Assembly: GCA_937919155.1 (NCBI GenBank)
Contig: CALFPM010000186.1
Location: 1-38,392, forward strand
Length of the DNA stretch: 38,392 nucleotides
Direction: 5' to 3'
Origin: an uncultured Clostridia bacterium
GTDB taxonomy: Bacteria; Bacillota; Clostridia; Oscillospirales; Acutalibacteraceae
The position numbers and the translations under genes are program-made. Below are positions 1-7,474 of the stretch, one piece after another; position 1 is the stretch's first letter, and every line of letters starts with the position of its first letter. Under the pieces are notes generated by a model. The model saw only the letters and a list, made by a program, of their open reading frames with translations. It searched no databases and was not told where the DNA came from.

Positions 1-11
1 GGAAGATTGTT

Positions 12-1280
12 ATGACAGATTTCTTTCACGGCATCGAGCTTGCGAAACAGCCGACGTTTGATAAATACAACTGCGGAAAAGGCTGCGAAATGCTGCTTTT
101 CGGCGGATGCACAATGCAGGAATTTGACCTGCAATGCGAGAAAATCAGCAAAACATACTCTCTCTATGCGGAGAATGAATTAAAAGGCAACATATTCAGA
201 ACATATTCGGGAGCAAAAACCGTTCACGCTTATTACTGCGAATGCGAGGGCAAGATGCGCATTGTCGCTGACCCCAACACAAATCTTTTTGCAAAAACTC
301 CCGAAAACTGTCCTCACACCCACCCCGTCAGCCTCTGGCAGTTTGAGGTTGACCACAGCCTGATTGACTGCGGAATGTGCCTTATTATCCGCTGCTGTGA
401 CGGCAGTTTCTTTGTCATCGACAGCGCGCATATGTATTCCGTCAACGATGACAAACGCATAATTGAATTCCTCAAAAAGCAGACAGGCGGCAGAAAACCC
501 GTTGTGTCAGGCTGGTTTTTCTCTCACGCCCACGAGGACCATGTCTGCAAATTCCTTGATATTGTTGAATACCGCCGCAACGAAATCGAAATTGAAACTG
601 TTTACTATAACTTCCCCGCCGCCGACAATAAAGATAACATTTATTGGGGCGAATGCGGACTTGCGGTGCTTGAAAGATTTGAAAGGGTTATGGCAGAAAA
701 CCCCGATATCCGAAAAATCAATCTGCATTCGGGGCAGCGTTTTTATGTGCGTAATCTTGAATTCACCGTGCTTTGCACTCACGAGGATGTCTATCCCAAA
801 ACTTTCAGCGATTTCAACAATACTTCAACTGCGCTTATGCTTACCGTTGACGGCAGCAAAGTGCTTATTCCCGGCGACTGTTCAATTGAAAGCGACAAGG
901 TTATGGTACCCAGATGGAATGATTACCTCAAGTGCGATGTTGTTCAGGTTTCCCACCACGGTCACACAGGCACATCCACGGAATTCTACCGCCTTGCCGA
1001 TGCGGAATGCGCTCTTTTTGCGGTGACGGAAATAAAATATGACGAGGAATTCCCCCGCCTTGAGCCAAACAGAGTCGCGGTTGAAATTGCCAAGGAATAC
1101 TACATTGCATCCAACGGCGCGGTGGAAATTCCCCTGCCCTATAAATTCGGCAACACAAAGCTTTATCCTGACGAAACCTTTGAGGATTTCAACGGAATTT
1201 TCCAGCTCTGGACATATCAATACACCGATGAATACAAAGAAAAGCTTTACAGGGAATTCCTTGAAAGAAGCAAGAAATAA
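12..1280 (+). CDS. Metallo-beta-lactamase-fold hydrolase
   Basis: Probable metal-dependent hydrolase of the metallo-beta-lactamase fold, 422 aa, with no signal peptide or membrane segment seen, so cytoplasmic. The HxHxDH signature is H172, H174, D176, H177 (SHAHEDH). D289 in IPGDC and H315/H316 in VSHHGHTG fit the later metal ligands. The SHHG element recalls the ComEC/Rec2-type subgroup of this superfamily, but no competence membrane domain is present, so it is a stand-alone enzyme of unknown substrate. The first ~140 residues are not recognised. The ATG at 12 is preceded by GGAAGA at the very edge of the window, so upstream operon partners are out of view. It converges on the glycosidase-like gene across a shared terminator. 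Confidence 0.85.
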   Translation: MTDFFHGIELAKQPTFDKYNCGKGCEMLLFGGCTMQEFDLQCEKISKTYSLYAENELKGNIFRTYSGAKTVHAYYCECEGKMRIVADPNTNLFAKTPENCPHTHPVSLWQFEVDHSLIDCGMCLIIRCCDGSFFVIDSAHMYSVNDDKRIIEFLKKQTGGRKPVVSGWFFSHAHEDHVCKFLDIVEYRRNEIEIETVYYNFPAADNKDNIYWGECGLAVLERFERVMAENPDIRKINLHSGQRFYVRNLEFTVLCTHEDVYPKTFSDFNNTSTALMLTVDGSKVLIPGDCSIESDKVMVPRWNDYLKCDVVQVSHHGHTGTSTEFYRLADAECALFAVTEIKYDEEFPRLEPNRVAVEIAKEYYIASNGAVEIPLPYKFGNTKLYPDETFEDFNGIFQLWTYQYTDEYKEKLYREFLERSKK

Positions 1281-1282
1281 GC

Positions 1283-1311
1283 AAAAAGCACCCCGCAGGG
1301 TGCTTTTTTTA
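1283..1311. terminator. Bidirectional terminator between convergent genes
   Basis: An 11-bp perfect stem (1283-1293 with 1298-1308) around the loop CGCA has an A-run on the left and a T-run on the right. It can therefore end both the hydrolase gene (+) and the glycosidase-like gene (-). The stop codon of the minus gene (1309-1311) abuts the stem. Confidence 0.85.
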
Positions 1312-3525
1312 TTCGTGTATAATTCTGAATTCGCTGAACATTACGCCTGACTGAGGCTCACTGAACTCAAGGTCAATGCATCCGTTGCAGATAAGCTCCT
1401 TGGGTATCACATAGGTTGCGGTTTCAAAGCCTTCGCAGAGCATTGCGGAGTCGAATTCCCCGTCCTTTTCGCCGCCGTACTGAGGTCCTTCATAAATCGC
1501 AACTCCGTTAACTGTAATCTTGTGTGCGGTTGTATTTTCATCCTTGCGGCTTGTGAAGGTGATTTTCAGGCGGTAATCGCCGTCATAATCAAGTCCGCCC
1601 ACCTTGCATCTGAAAGTGAAATTATCATAAACCTTAAACAGGCAGACAGGCAATTTGCCCGTGTTCACATTGGGTCTGTCTCCCTGGAAATTCATATAGA
1701 TTTCACCTGTCTGGAGAGCGCCGCATTCCTCAAGTCCGTTGAGGGCAACGGAGAAATAATATTCGTCTCCCCTCACCTTGTTGCGGTTAATGATTTTTTT
1801 CATAAAATCCGCAGGGTCAGGTGTTTTTTCAGCTGCATCAAGCCTGCCGAGAAGCCATTTTCTGTCCGTAACGGGCAGGTCGATTGTTTCAAGAATCGCG
1901 CCTCTCTCCCAGTTATCGGCACAGTAATTCTCAATATCCGTCTGAAGTCCGATAAGGTCAAACAAAACCTTGCAAAGCGCGCTGATATCATCACGCTGTT
2001 TTTTATAGTTATCATCAAAATCCGCGCCGAGAATTTTCCTTGCGTCTTCAAGGTTGCTCTTTGCGATTTCCTTTTCCGCAAGGCTGATAAGATTAAGCTC
2101 AAAAAGTCTTCTGCGGCGGATAACCCAGTCGCATTTTGCTCTCAAAAGAAGCTGAAGGAAACGCCAGTTATCGGAAAGGAAAGGATATTCCGCCTGCATA
2201 TTTTCAAAGGCGGCAAGAGTTGTTTCAATTGTGGGATTCTCCGCAGGGTCACACTGCCAGTTAAGCTCCAGCGCAAAAATACCGTCAGCTATCGCCTCGG
2301 GGTCTGCGCCGTAGAAAAACAGCCTTGCATAGTCCAGCAGAGTTGTGCGCAAATCACAGTCGGGGAAATAATCCATATCCGCCCAGACCATCTTGTTGAC
2401 ATCATCCGTTACACCCTCGGAATAGCTCACCGAGCCGACCACATAGCGGCGTGTCAAGCGGTGAATGAGGCGGTATTCGCGGGGTCTGGGATTGGTGCAT
2501 TCACGACTCAGACCCGTTGTCAGCGCAAAGTGCCAGTCATCACGGTCAAAATGCACGGGGTATTCACAGCGCACATTGTGAGTAATATCGGGATAAAGTC
2601 TTATGGGATATTTTGAGGGCAGTCTGCGGCGCAGAGTTTCAAGGTCAAATGCGTGGTTGGGACCCGTGATAACGCCGTCAATTTCCACAGGTTCTTTTTC
2701 CATTTCCGAAATAAAGACCTCGCCCCAATCGGGCACGGAATGAGGCTGCTGTGCCGATGGCCACATCTGCGCATTGGGATGCACCTTTTTGAGTGCCTTT
2801 GAAATCTCCCTGCATCTGAGCACAAATTCATCCGCATTGTATTCACCCGGGTCACCTCCGGGAGGGAACACAACATCAAGTCTGGGGATTGTATCATAAA
2901 GTTTTCCGCGTCTTTCAGCGGCAAACTCAACGGTTTCGCCGTCATTATTGGGGTGCCAGAGCGACACGTCAAGGTCATATTCATCCGCCATTTCCGATGC
3001 CTTGACAAGGAATTCTTCCTCGTCATATTTCATCAGGCGGTTACGCTTTGAAACTCCTCTTTCATAAGGAATATGCTCAACTGTATTTGTTCCGAAGAAC
3101 ATCATATCAAGGTAATATCTGCGATAATCCTCATAGCTCCACGCATCATAGGTGTTGGGTGTTGTGCGATAGCCTATCTGATGACCTCGGATTGATTTAT
3201 CGGGCTTGTATTCACCTGAAATATCCTCTGTCAGCACAGGCACGCCGCAAACGGGCACAATCCTGCGCAGAAACATACCAAAGGCAAAAATGAATCCTCG
3301 GATACCGCTTGCACAAAGAATTACCGCCTTTTCGCCGCAGTCAATTCCGTAGCCGTCACGGCATATGCCGCCATCATCACGGAAGATAAAATTGGCTTTG
3401 CCCTCATCATCGGTGATTTCGGGAGCATTGCCCGTGCGGAGAATGACTTCATCCGCAAAAAGCTCCGCCGCTTTTTTCCCGTCAGCTGATGATGCAAATA
3501 TAATAAACTTTTCGAAATTAATCAT
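1309..3525 (-). CDS. GH67-N-terminal-like glycoside hydrolase family protein
   Basis: A 738-aa soluble protein whose first ~160 residues resemble the N-terminal domain of alpha-glucuronidase (GH67/GH115-like) proteins. A Rossmann-like segment ends in SGIRGFIFAFGMFLRR, followed by the typical RGHQIGYR (R113-R120) and NTYDAWS stretch that starts the central barrel. The C-terminal ~120 residues are beta-rich and may be a carbohydrate-binding sandwich. No secretion signal is visible, which suggests action on imported oligosaccharides. The start at 3525 is chosen because GGAG lies 7 nt upstream; a longer upstream reading (to 3681) lies inside the transporter gene and has no ribosome site. The ATG overlaps the transporter stop by 8 bp, so the two are translationally coupled. 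Catalytic residues and substrate are not assigned. Confidence 0.7.
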   Translation of the reverse strand: MINFEKFIIFASSADGKKAAELFADEVILRTGNAPEITDDEGKANFIFRDDGGICRDGYGIDCGEKAVILCASGIRGFIFAFGMFLRRIVPVCGVPVLTEDISGEYKPDKSIRGHQIGYRTTPNTYDAWSYEDYRRYYLDMMFFGTNTVEHIPYERGVSKRNRLMKYDEEEFLVKASEMADEYDLDVSLWHPNNDGETVEFAAERRGKLYDTIPRLDVVFPPGGDPGEYNADEFVLRCREISKALKKVHPNAQMWPSAQQPHSVPDWGEVFISEMEKEPVEIDGVITGPNHAFDLETLRRRLPSKYPIRLYPDITHNVRCEYPVHFDRDDWHFALTTGLSRECTNPRPREYRLIHRLTRRYVVGSVSYSEGVTDDVNKMVWADMDYFPDCDLRTTLLDYARLFFYGADPEAIADGIFALELNWQCDPAENPTIETTLAAFENMQAEYPFLSDNWRFLQLLLRAKCDWVIRRRRLFELNLISLAEKEIAKSNLEDARKILGADFDDNYKKQRDDISALCKVLFDLIGLQTDIENYCADNWERGAILETIDLPVTDRKWLLGRLDAAEKTPDPADFMKKIINRNKVRGDEYYFSVALNGLEECGALQTGEIYMNFQGDRPNVNTGKLPVCLFKVYDNFTFRCKVGGLDYDGDYRLKITFTSRKDENTTAHKITVNGVAIYEGPQYGGEKDGEFDSAMLCEGFETATYVIPKELICNGCIDLEFSEPQSGVMFSEFRIIHE

Positions 3526-5014
3526 CGGTTTTCTCCATTTCATTGAGCGCCTGCTTTTTCGCCTCGGCTCTCGCGTTTCTGTGCTCTGCAAGCTCAATGA
3601 GCATGCGTTCCTTGTTCTTGCCGTGAACATTGAAAAGGAAAAGCGCAATGCCATAGCCGTATCTTGCAACAGCGGGAGCAAGGCAGAAGATTCCCCAGAT
3701 ACCTTTCAGCACCTTGGGATTGGTGTGAGGAACGATGTTGCCGAAAGCGTCCTGCTGAGGTGTGAACTTAATCCAATCAAAAACAACGCCCGAAAGCAGT
3801 GCGTGAACGCTGGACGAAAGCTTGTTGACATAGCTCATAACCGCATTGACGATGCCCTCATTGCGGATGCCGTTCTGCCACTCAAGGTAATCATACATAT
3901 CACCCTTGAGCAAGGGGTCGCAGACACCCATAATATGATTGGGAAGTCCGCATACCGTGAGACCGATTGTAACAATGGCAAAATCAAGCCAGTAATTGCC
4001 CGTAGGCTTGTAGCCGATAAAATAAAGAACCGTGTATGCAACGCCGCTGAAAACGCCTGCGGAAATTGCAGTTGTTCTCAGACCGAATTTACGGATAATG
4101 GACGGTGCAACGGGAGTGATGACATAGTTGGGAATGCCTGTGAAAAGGCTGCAAAGGAGTCTGTAGGAAAGCCTGCCCGTGCAGTTAAGCCAGAAGAAGT
4201 CCTCCGATGCGCCGCCAACGCCCTTGATTCCGCCGAAGAAACCCGAAACGAGCAGTGCCCACAAGGGTCGGCAGGTCAGAATCGATTTTGCGGAGCGGAA
4301 GAAACCCACCTGTTTTATCTCGTCTTTTGATGCAATGGAAACGCGCTCTTTCATCACAAAAAAGCCGTAAACCGCAGCTGCCGCGGCAACCAGAACGAAG
4401 AAAATCGAAAATCCTCTGTATACCTCAGGCTGAGTCACCGCATTTTTTGTGACACCCGGCACAAAGTCAACGAAAACAGGCACCAACGAGGGTAGCCAGG
4501 TGAAAAGGTTAACGAATTTCTGAGTGGCAATCAGCGTGCCCCTCTCGCCCGTATTGGGCGTCATGTTGTAAAGCAGAAGTTCCCATCCGCTGAGATAGGA
4601 AAAACCGATTCCGTAAAAAATAGTCGCCGCAAGAGCATAGGCAAAAAGCTGATTTGATGTCATACCCGAGGGCATTGTATAAAACAAAACAGATGTTATT
4701 GCCCAGAGAGGCATTGAAAGAATGAGGAACGGACGGAGTCTGCCCCATCTTGTTCTGAATCGGTCAATAACAATACCCGAAATCGGGTCATCCAACGCAT
4801 CCCATATGGTGGAAATCGTGCCCAGCAAGCCGTATTGCTTGCCCGTAAGGCCCATAAAGCTCATCATAAAGTATTGCTTTGTTGAGCCTATGAAAGATGT
4901 CAGGTTGTTAAGACCGTAGGATGTCAGGGCATAAGCCGCAATCTCACGGGGACGCACATAGCGTTTTTCTTTCTGTTCAACAGGCACTTCGCGCTCTTTT
5001 ATGTTTTCAGCCAT
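3518..5014 (-). CDS. GPH-family (MelB-like) sugar:cation symporter
   Basis: A 498-aa integral membrane transporter of the glycoside-pentoside-hexuronide:cation symporter family (major facilitator fold), expected to import a sugar or oligosaccharide with Na+ or H+. The family signature is clear: an acidic first-helix pair region DALDDPISG (D72-G80), then IDRFRTRWGRLRPF (residues 83-96) in the loop after helix 2. About 12 hydrophobic segments follow. The N-terminal ~20 residues and the C-terminal ~40 residues are charged and cytoplasmic. The start ATG at 5014 has AGGGAAAG upstream. It is the first gene of a two-gene operon with the GH67N-like enzyme (8-bp overlap), so transport and cleavage of one glycoside are probably linked. 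Substrate specificity cannot be read from sequence. Confidence 0.88.
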   Translation of the reverse strand: MAENIKEREVPVEQKEKRYVRPREIAAYALTSYGLNNLTSFIGSTKQYFMMSFMGLTGKQYGLLGTISTIWDALDDPISGIVIDRFRTRWGRLRPFLILSMPLWAITSVLFYTMPSGMTSNQLFAYALAATIFYGIGFSYLSGWELLLYNMTPNTGERGTLIATQKFVNLFTWLPSLVPVFVDFVPGVTKNAVTQPEVYRGFSIFFVLVAAAAAVYGFFVMKERVSIASKDEIKQVGFFRSAKSILTCRPLWALLVSGFFGGIKGVGGASEDFFWLNCTGRLSYRLLCSLFTGIPNYVITPVAPSIIRKFGLRTTAISAGVFSGVAYTVLYFIGYKPTGNYWLDFAIVTIGLTVCGLPNHIMGVCDPLLKGDMYDYLEWQNGIRNEGIVNAVMSYVNKLSSSVHALLSGVVFDWIKFTPQQDAFGNIVPHTNPKVLKGIWGIFCLAPAVARYGYGIALFLFNVHGKNKERMLIELAEHRNARAEAKKQALNEMEKTDD

Positions 5015-5064
5015 TTCATCATCTCTTTCCCTGTAATAATTATAACAATAATTATATATAAGAA

Positions 5065-5093
5065 TAATAACACTTTATGCGAAGCTGTGTCAA
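5065..5093 (-). promoter_or_regulatory. Promoter of the transporter/glycosidase operon
   Basis: On the minus strand TTGACA (5093-5088) and TTATTA (5070-5065) are separated by 17 bp, a good sigma-A match about 50 bp upstream of the transporter start. Confidence 0.6.
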
Positions 5094-5116
5094 TCGGCAT
5101 AAAAGCATAACCTTAA

Positions 5117-5131
5117 GCACAAAATCTGTGC
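5117..5131. promoter_or_regulatory. Inverted repeat, candidate regulator site
   Basis: GCACA-n5-TGTGC forms a perfect 5-bp inverted repeat about 24 bp upstream of the -35 box of the transporter operon. This position would suit a sugar-responsive activator. The regulator gene is not in the window. Confidence 0.35.
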
Positions 5132-5209
5132 ATAATGTCAAAATCATCCGCATATAATAGCAATGAAAGCAGATAAATAAAAATTATTTAATATTTTTTT
5201 GAAAACCAC

Positions 5210-5237
5210 TTGACAAATTCTCAAAAGCGTGTATAAT
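5210..5237 (+). promoter_or_regulatory. Promoter of tRNA-fMet
   Basis: Consensus TTGACA (5210-5215) and TATAAT (5232-5237) with a 16-bp spacer, ending 25 bp before the tRNA 5' end. Both hexamers are perfect, as expected for a stable-RNA promoter. Confidence 0.85.
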
Positions 5238-5262
5238 TAATAAGCACTTGAAAAACAGATAT

Positions 5263-5340
<78 letters not shown>

Positions 5341-5343
<3 letters not shown>

Positions 5344-5377
5344 CCTTACAAGTTTCGGCTTGTGAGGTCTTATTTTT
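5341..5377 (+). terminator. Terminator of tRNA-fMet, supplied by island 1
   Basis: 12-bp stem AGACCTTACAAG / CTTGTGAGGTCT (5341-5352 with 5359-5370, one G-U pair) followed by TATTTTTTA. Only its first three bases belong to the shared core, so the terminator itself is island-borne DNA. Confidence 0.85.
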
Positions 5378-5512
5378 TATTAATTTAAAAGTGAATTGGC
5401 TGTCAATTACGAGTGTATTCGCTCACAGGACTGATGTTTTGAGAGTCGCTGAAAATCACTCAAAATTTGAATTTCCCTCCGATTTCCCTCGGGTGGGTCA
5501 AAAATCGGTGTT
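5378..5512. other. Left-end control region of island 1
   Basis: No gene. It holds the paired candidate integrase arm site (5469-5491) and an imperfect inverted repeat TTGAG...CTCAA (about 5441-5465). It ends at the integrase stop codon. Confidence 0.5.
5469..5491 (+). repeat. Candidate left integrase arm-site pair
   Basis: Two TTTCCCTC octamers at 5472-5479 and 5483-5490 (11-bp period) lie in a 23-bp block that matches 14534-14556 at all but three internal positions, same orientation. One block lies about 120 bp inside each end of island 1. Pairs of about 10-12 bp repeats inside the ends are typical arm-binding sites of tyrosine integrases with an N-terminal arm-binding domain. Confidence 0.65.
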
Positions 5513-6718
5513 TTAGCCGACTTTTGCACAGTTTCCCAAGACGGATTCAAGATTGTTCGCAGCTTCTCTGTCTTTGGACTTCAAGGCGTGAGCATAAATG
5601 TTCAATGTTGTAGCCGTATTTGCGTGTCCGAGTCTTTTCGATACTGTGCATACATCAGTTCCCTCGGCAATCATTAGTGTTGCGTTTGTGTGTCGCAGAG
5701 AATGAAGTGTCACATACGGCAAATCCGTTCTTCTCATAAATTTTGCAAACCAGTCTGTAACAGTATCGGGATAAATCGGAGTGCCTTCCCAAGTGGTGAA
5801 AAGTCTGTCGCATTCCTGCCACCTGTCACCGATTTTCAATTTCTGTTTCATCTGCCAAGCTCTGTACTGCTTCAAGAGTATGCAGGCTGTTGTGCTTAAT
5901 GTGAATCTGCGTATGCCTGATTTAGTTTTCGGCTCTTTGGTGATTATTGTCTTACCGCCTACATACTGGGAAGAACGGCATACCCGCATAATCTGATTTT
6001 CAAAATCTATATCTTTCCATTCCAATCCGCATAGCTCACCTCTGCGTATTCCCGTATAGACAAGCAATGTTATCATTGTTCGGTACTGAATCGGCTCATC
6101 TTCAAGCAATTCAATCATTTGCTTAACCTGTTCTTCGTTCAGATACGGAATTTCTCTGTAAGGAATTTTAGGCGGGTCTGCTCTTTCTGCAACATTTCTT
6201 TCAAGCAATCCCCACTTAACAGCAGTAGCAAGGATTTTTGAAATCAGTCGGTGATGGTCTACAATGGTTTTCGGAGCTAATTTGCTGTCAATCAGGTTGC
6301 CGTCCGAATCGTATTTTTTCTTTTTGCTCACTCCGTCTGCTTCAAGACTTCTGTAAAAATGATTAAGGTGCATAGGTGTTATATCTCGCAATTTCAAATG
6401 TCCGATACTTTGGTTAATTCTCTTTAAGTAATCGCCGTATCTTCCGTATGTCTTTACCGCAAGATTAGCCTTACCGTATTCTTCCATCCATCTTTTTGAG
6501 AAGTCTGCAAACTTAATTCTGTCATCGGGACAAATCCCATTTCTCACTTCCTCTTCAAATAGTATTTTCTGTCTTTCGAGTTCTTTCTCGATTTGTCTGG
6601 TAGTCATTCCGCTATCGGGAATCCAAGTTCTTGACTTATCCAACCGCTTGCCGTTAATATCAACTCCGCAGTACACACGGATTTCATATCCACGACCCTT
6701 TTTTCGGGCTGTTGCCAT
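5513..6718 (-). CDS. int: Tyrosine site-specific integrase
   Basis: Catalyses insertion and excision of island 1 at the tRNA-fMet core. Counted from the upstream ATG at 6727 (404 aa), it has an AP2-like arm-DNA-binding domain (about residues 5-60), a SAM-like core-binding domain (about 72-185) and the catalytic domain (about 195-385). Catalytic residues are complete: R228 (TGIRRGEL), probable K267, H342-x-x-R345 (HSLRHTN), H368 (LGHAN) and nucleophile Y378. I place the start at 6718 (401 aa). The AAAGG site directly abuts the ATG at 6727 but is spaced 9 nt from the ATG at 6718. The gene points toward the tRNA, with its stop 170 bp from the attL core. It lies downstream of the excisionase-like gene. 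Confidence 0.95.
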   Translation of the reverse strand: MATARKKGRGYEIRVYCGVDINGKRLDKSRTWIPDSGMTTRQIEKELERQKILFEEEVRNGICPDDRIKFADFSKRWMEEYGKANLAVKTYGRYGDYLKRINQSIGHLKLRDITPMHLNHFYRSLEADGVSKKKKYDSDGNLIDSKLAPKTIVDHHRLISKILATAVKWGLLERNVAERADPPKIPYREIPYLNEEQVKQMIELLEDEPIQYRTMITLLVYTGIRRGELCGLEWKDIDFENQIMRVCRSSQYVGGKTIITKEPKTKSGIRRFTLSTTACILLKQYRAWQMKQKLKIGDRWQECDRLFTTWEGTPIYPDTVTDWFAKFMRRTDLPYVTLHSLRHTNATLMIAEGTDVCTVSKRLGHANTATTLNIYAHALKSKDREAANNLESVLGNCAKVG

Positions 6719-6838
6719 TACAGTCATCCTTTCGATTTGTAACTACCCCCAAACTAATTATTGCAAAACTTTTTGAAAATTGCAAAAACTTTTTCTGAAT
6801 GAGAATTTTTGGAGATATGTAGATAACTTAAATTCTGT

Positions 6839-6878
6839 ATGCTCTGGCTATGTAAAAATCATAACCAGAGCATTTTTT
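6839..6878. other. Hairpin between excisionase-like gene and integrase
   Basis: A perfect 9-bp inverted repeat ATGCTCTGG/CCAGAGCAT (6839-6847 with 6865-6873), with a T-run on the plus-strand side only. It therefore looks like a terminator for plus-strand transcription, although both neighbouring genes are on the minus strand. It may limit antisense reading or fold in the mRNA leader of the integrase. Confidence 0.5.
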
Positions 6879-6887
6879 ACGCTAATT

Positions 6888-7067
6888 TCAATTAGCTAAA
6901 TATTCGAGTAATTTCTCATAGTTGATAAGCTTTTTTCTGCCTATCTGAACACAGGGAATATCGCCTTTCTTAACAAGACACCTTAACGCATTCATAGTCA
7001 ATGCTGTATTCGGGTCATCTTTCTTAATTTCCGCATACGCTTCTGATAGCAGACGCATTTGTAACAT
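6888..7067 (-). CDS. Excisionase-like small DNA-binding protein
   Basis: A 59-aa protein too short for most ORF cut-offs. It begins MLQMRLLSEAY and contains TALTMNALRCLVKKGDIPCV followed by QIGRKKLINYEKLLEYL. This fits the winged-helix/MerR-like fold of excisionases: helix 1, recognition helix, then a strand with GRKKLINY matching the common GRRYLI-type wing. The ATG at 7067 has AAGGATAATGTGA just upstream, a good ribosome site. It sits between the replication gene and the integrase on the same strand, the expected place for a directionality factor of island 1. No homologue was checked. Confidence 0.7.
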   Translation of the reverse strand: MLQMRLLSEAYAEIKKDDPNTALTMNALRCLVKKGDIPCVQIGRKKLINYEKLLEYLAN

Positions 7068-7082
7068 TCACATTATCCTTTC

Positions 7083-7268
7083 TTATTCATCGAAAATTTC
7101 TGATAATCTGCCAATAATACTGTTCAGCTCATCAATACAATTCTCAAAATGTTCTTCCGTACCCTTTGGCAGACGTCCTAAATCCTCTAAAAATGTCCTG
7201 ATGTAGATTAATCTGTCAATAACTTTCTGTACTTCGTCAATAGGTGTGATTTCGCAAATTGCAAGCAT
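7083..7268 (-). CDS. Small protein of unknown function (61 aa)
   Basis: A 61-aa acidic protein beginning MLAICEITPIDEVQKVID. It is mostly predicted helix (EVQKVIDRLIYIRTFLEDL and the C-terminal helix ending RLSEIFDE), with no cysteine pair or membrane segment. The start at 7268 is preferred because GCGAGG lies 8 nt upstream; a longer reading to 7310 has no such site. It lies 15 bp upstream of the excisionase-like gene and is probably co-transcribed with it. Function not recognised; small helical proteins at this place in integrative elements are often regulators or replication helpers, but nothing here proves that. Confidence 0.6.
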   Translation of the reverse strand: MLAICEITPIDEVQKVIDRLIYIRTFLEDLGRLPKGTEEHFENCIDELNSIIGRLSEIFDE

Positions 7269-7391
7269 AAATTTACCTCGCTTTTCTATTATTTGGGTTA
7301 ACCCCGACAATTCAGGCGAACTAAATCAATTTATACAAATTCACGTCCTTACATTCAAAAATATTCTCTCTAATTATTTTTTAGGGTGAAT

Positions 7392-7459
7392 AGGGCGAAT
7401 AATTACAATTCTTGTTTTTCTTCCAATTTCGAAATATAGAATTGTTATTTATTTGCCCT
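7392..7459. repeat. Large inverted repeat downstream of the replication gene
   Basis: Arms of about 21 bp (7392-7412 with 7438-7459, AGGGC...AATTCT against AGAATT...GCCCT) pair at roughly 19 positions around a 25-nt loop. It sits just past the stop of the replication helicase on the minus strand, without a clear U-run. It may serve as a terminator or transcript-end stabiliser. Confidence 0.5.
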
Positions 7460-7474
7460 TTTTGCCCTATTCAA

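Noticed and set aside
463..1026. 187-codon open frame inside the hydrolase gene
   Set aside because: Overlaps the metallo-beta-lactamase gene in another frame; composition is unlike a folded protein and no ribosome site is present.
1522..2616. 364-codon open frame on the plus strand
   Set aside because: It is the complementary shadow of the GH67N-like gene, without a ribosome site or recognisable protein pattern.
3526..3681. 52-residue N-terminal extension of the GH67N-like protein
   Set aside because: It lies within the transporter gene in another frame, has no ribosome site and a composition unlike the family; the start at 3525 has GGAG.
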